This document shows positions 14,838 to 15,764 of a DNA stretch of 15,764 bases, piece by piece (position 1 is the stretch's first letter; every line of letters starts with the position of its first letter). The notes below the pieces were generated by a model. It was not told where the DNA came from, searched no databases, and saw nothing but the letters and a program-made list of their open reading frames with translations. The stretch is from the NCBI GenBank assembly GCA_026392575.1, contig JAPLBU010000146.1:1-15764 (forward strand), given 5' to 3'. The position numbers and the translations under genes are program-made. The stretch is from Actinomycetota bacterium. GTDB lineage: Bacteria > Actinomycetota > Actinomycetes > S36-B12.

Positions 14838-14851
14838 GTCACGGAAGTGAC
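14838..14851. promoter_or_regulatory. Possible MtrA-type site or inverted repeat before the secreted-protein gene
   Basis: Read along the gene (minus strand) the site is GTCACTTCCGTGAC. It can be seen as an inverted repeat GTCAC/GTGAC with a 4-base gap, or as two GTnAC half-sites with a 9-base period, which is the arrangement described for the actinobacterial response regulator MtrA. It ends 12 bases from the GTG start, close enough to act on transcription initiation. No regulator gene is present in the window. Confidence 0.35.
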
Positions 14852-14914
14852 GGATGTTGCGAGTGCGACGCGGAGGCGTCACCGGACAATACGGGACGAA
14901 ACACCCATGGAGCG

Positions 14915-15764
14915 TTAGGCCCGGGTGCCGCCCACCCACGACGGCACCGGCCGGGTCGTCCGACCCGAGATCCGGCTGCCCTGAAGGGCACCCAGCATCG
15001 CGGCGATCGCCCCGTCCACCGGGAGTTCGGCCGCGTCGTCGGTCGCGTCCTGCGGCCCCGTCATCAGCTCACGCAGCACCGCCGGATCGCCCACCACCCG
15101 TACGCCGGACGCCTCGATACGCGTCACCATCTCGCCGGCGATCTCTGCTGCCCTGTCCATCGCCCACTGGGGGGTCTGGAGCCGAGCCTCGTCCGGGTCT
15201 GGTGCACGTCCCTCGACCAGGGCCTTGACCATCGCGGCCTGCACCCGGTTCGGATACGCACGCCAGCCCTCGGAACCACCCACCGCGACATTGAGGCGGC
15301 GAAGGAAGGCGGCCTCCGCCAGCGTCATCGACCGGTTTGAGACCTCGCCTCGGCGGTCGTAGAGGGTGTCGCGCGGCAGGCCGAGGAGGTCCTCGAAGTT
15401 GTGGAAGATGCCCTCGCGCGCGCGGTCATCGACAACGACGACGGTGACGCGATCGGCACCCACGATGCCGGCCCACCTCTCGACCAGGTGGTCGTGCCGA
15501 TGCCGGCGCCAGAAGATCGTGTTGCGCGTGGCCTCGTCGTCCTGGAACAGCATTCGCCGAAGCCACGGCAGGTACGGCGTCTCGAATCCGGACTTGAGGT
15601 TCTGCTGCCATGCGGACGGCAGGATCCGCCCGAGGTTGCGCAGCGTCACCACGACCTGCAGTCGTTCGCGGGTCACGTCATCCGCGATCCGCCGCACCAC
15701 ATCGTCGGCGGACTCAGCGAAGAACTCACTGGAGACCACCGTCGTCCCGCCGTACTCGTGGGCC
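14915..15764 (-). CDS. Possible sulfotransferase-like protein, C-terminal part (5' end outside window)
   Basis: The frame is open from the right window edge (first full codon 15763-15761) to the stop at 14915, giving 283 visible residues that begin AHEYGGTTVVSSEFF. The true start lies outside. Visible features: TLRNLGRILPSAWQQNLKSG, a charged FWRRHRHDHLVERWAGIVG segment, the strand VTVVVVDD, FEDLLGLP and a later NRSMTLAEAAFLRRLN. The order Arg-x-Leu..Ser-x-Trp-Gln, then RW-x-x..G, then LLGLP..NRS resembles the second half of actinobacterial sulfotransferase-like P-loop proteins. The PAPS-binding loop would be upstream of the visible part, so function is tentative. The TAG stop (14917-14915) is 88 bases before the secreted-protein gene on the same strand. 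Confidence 0.6.
   Translation of the reverse strand, partial: AHEYGGTTVVSSEFFAESADDVVRRIADDVTRERLQVVVTLRNLGRILPSAWQQNLKSGFETPYLPWLRRMLFQDDEATRNTIFWRRHRHDHLVERWAGIVGADRVTVVVVDDRAREGIFHNFEDLLGLPRDTLYDRRGEVSNRSMTLAEAAFLRRLNVAVGGSEGWRAYPNRVQAAMVKALVEGRAPDPDEARLQTPQWAMDRAAEIAGEMVTRIEASGVRVVGDPAVLRELMTGPQDATDDAAELPVDGAIAAMLGALQGSRISGRTTRPVPSWVGGTRA

Noticed and set aside
1..15764. CRISPR array, tRNA/rRNA genes, insertion sequences, prophage
   Set aside because: No regularly spaced repeats, no cloverleaf or rRNA segments recognised by eye, and no transposase, integrase or phage structural motifs in any frame.

Overview
The window is GC-rich and densely coding, with strong G/C preference at third codon positions and frequent GTG starts. 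The protein families point to a high-GC actinobacterium (Actinomycetota): a PerM/DUF6350 membrane protein next to purN-purH, an UvrD1/PcrA helicase with a C-terminal Tudor domain, and a stand-alone cobalamin-binding domain near sucCD. From memory, pcrA/uvrD1, sucC, sucD, perM, purN and purH occur in this order in Mycobacterium and Streptomyces, so the backbone here is conserved chromosomal core. No species can be named. I see no rRNA, tRNA, CRISPR array, insertion sequence or prophage gene.

Layout, left to right. Positions 1-3854, all minus strand: purH (its 3' end lies outside the window), purN overlapping it by 4 bases, a four- to six-helix membrane protein, and the PerM/DUF6350 protein. 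Positions 3925-5504, minus: a classical short-chain dehydrogenase and a TauE/SafE-type permease, inserted between the perM and sucCD parts of the block. Positions 5607-7571, minus: sucD and sucC. Both are damaged near the 3' end by what looks like an internal deletion plus frameshift. A 21-bp perfect-stem hairpin follows sucD. Positions 7656-8054, minus: a stand-alone B12-binding mutase subunit. Positions 8150-9876, plus: an FMN reductase, a one-domain Lrp/AsnC ligand-binding (RAM) protein and an alpha/beta-hydrolase lipase. Positions 9835-10430, minus: a MazE/MazF-type toxin-antitoxin pair with a repeat operator; the toxin's 3' end overlaps the lipase antisense. Positions 10484-12754, minus: the PcrA/UvrD1 helicase. 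Positions 12805-14826, minus: a secreted zinc-peptidase-like protein (M15-type motif) with three beta-rich tail modules. Positions 14915-15764, minus: the C-terminal part of a possible sulfotransferase.

The window mixes housekeeping functions (purine synthesis, the succinyl-CoA step of the TCA cycle, DNA repair, envelope/division) with small accessory insertions (mazEF, SDR-permease pair, FMN reductase-RAM-lipase operon). I found no clear undescribed multi-gene system. The most surprising feature is the pair of similar lesions in sucC and sucD. They share a 7-base sequence at the junction and the same frame change, while every other conserved gene that I could compare looks intact. They may be real inactivation or an assembly error, and raw reads would decide.
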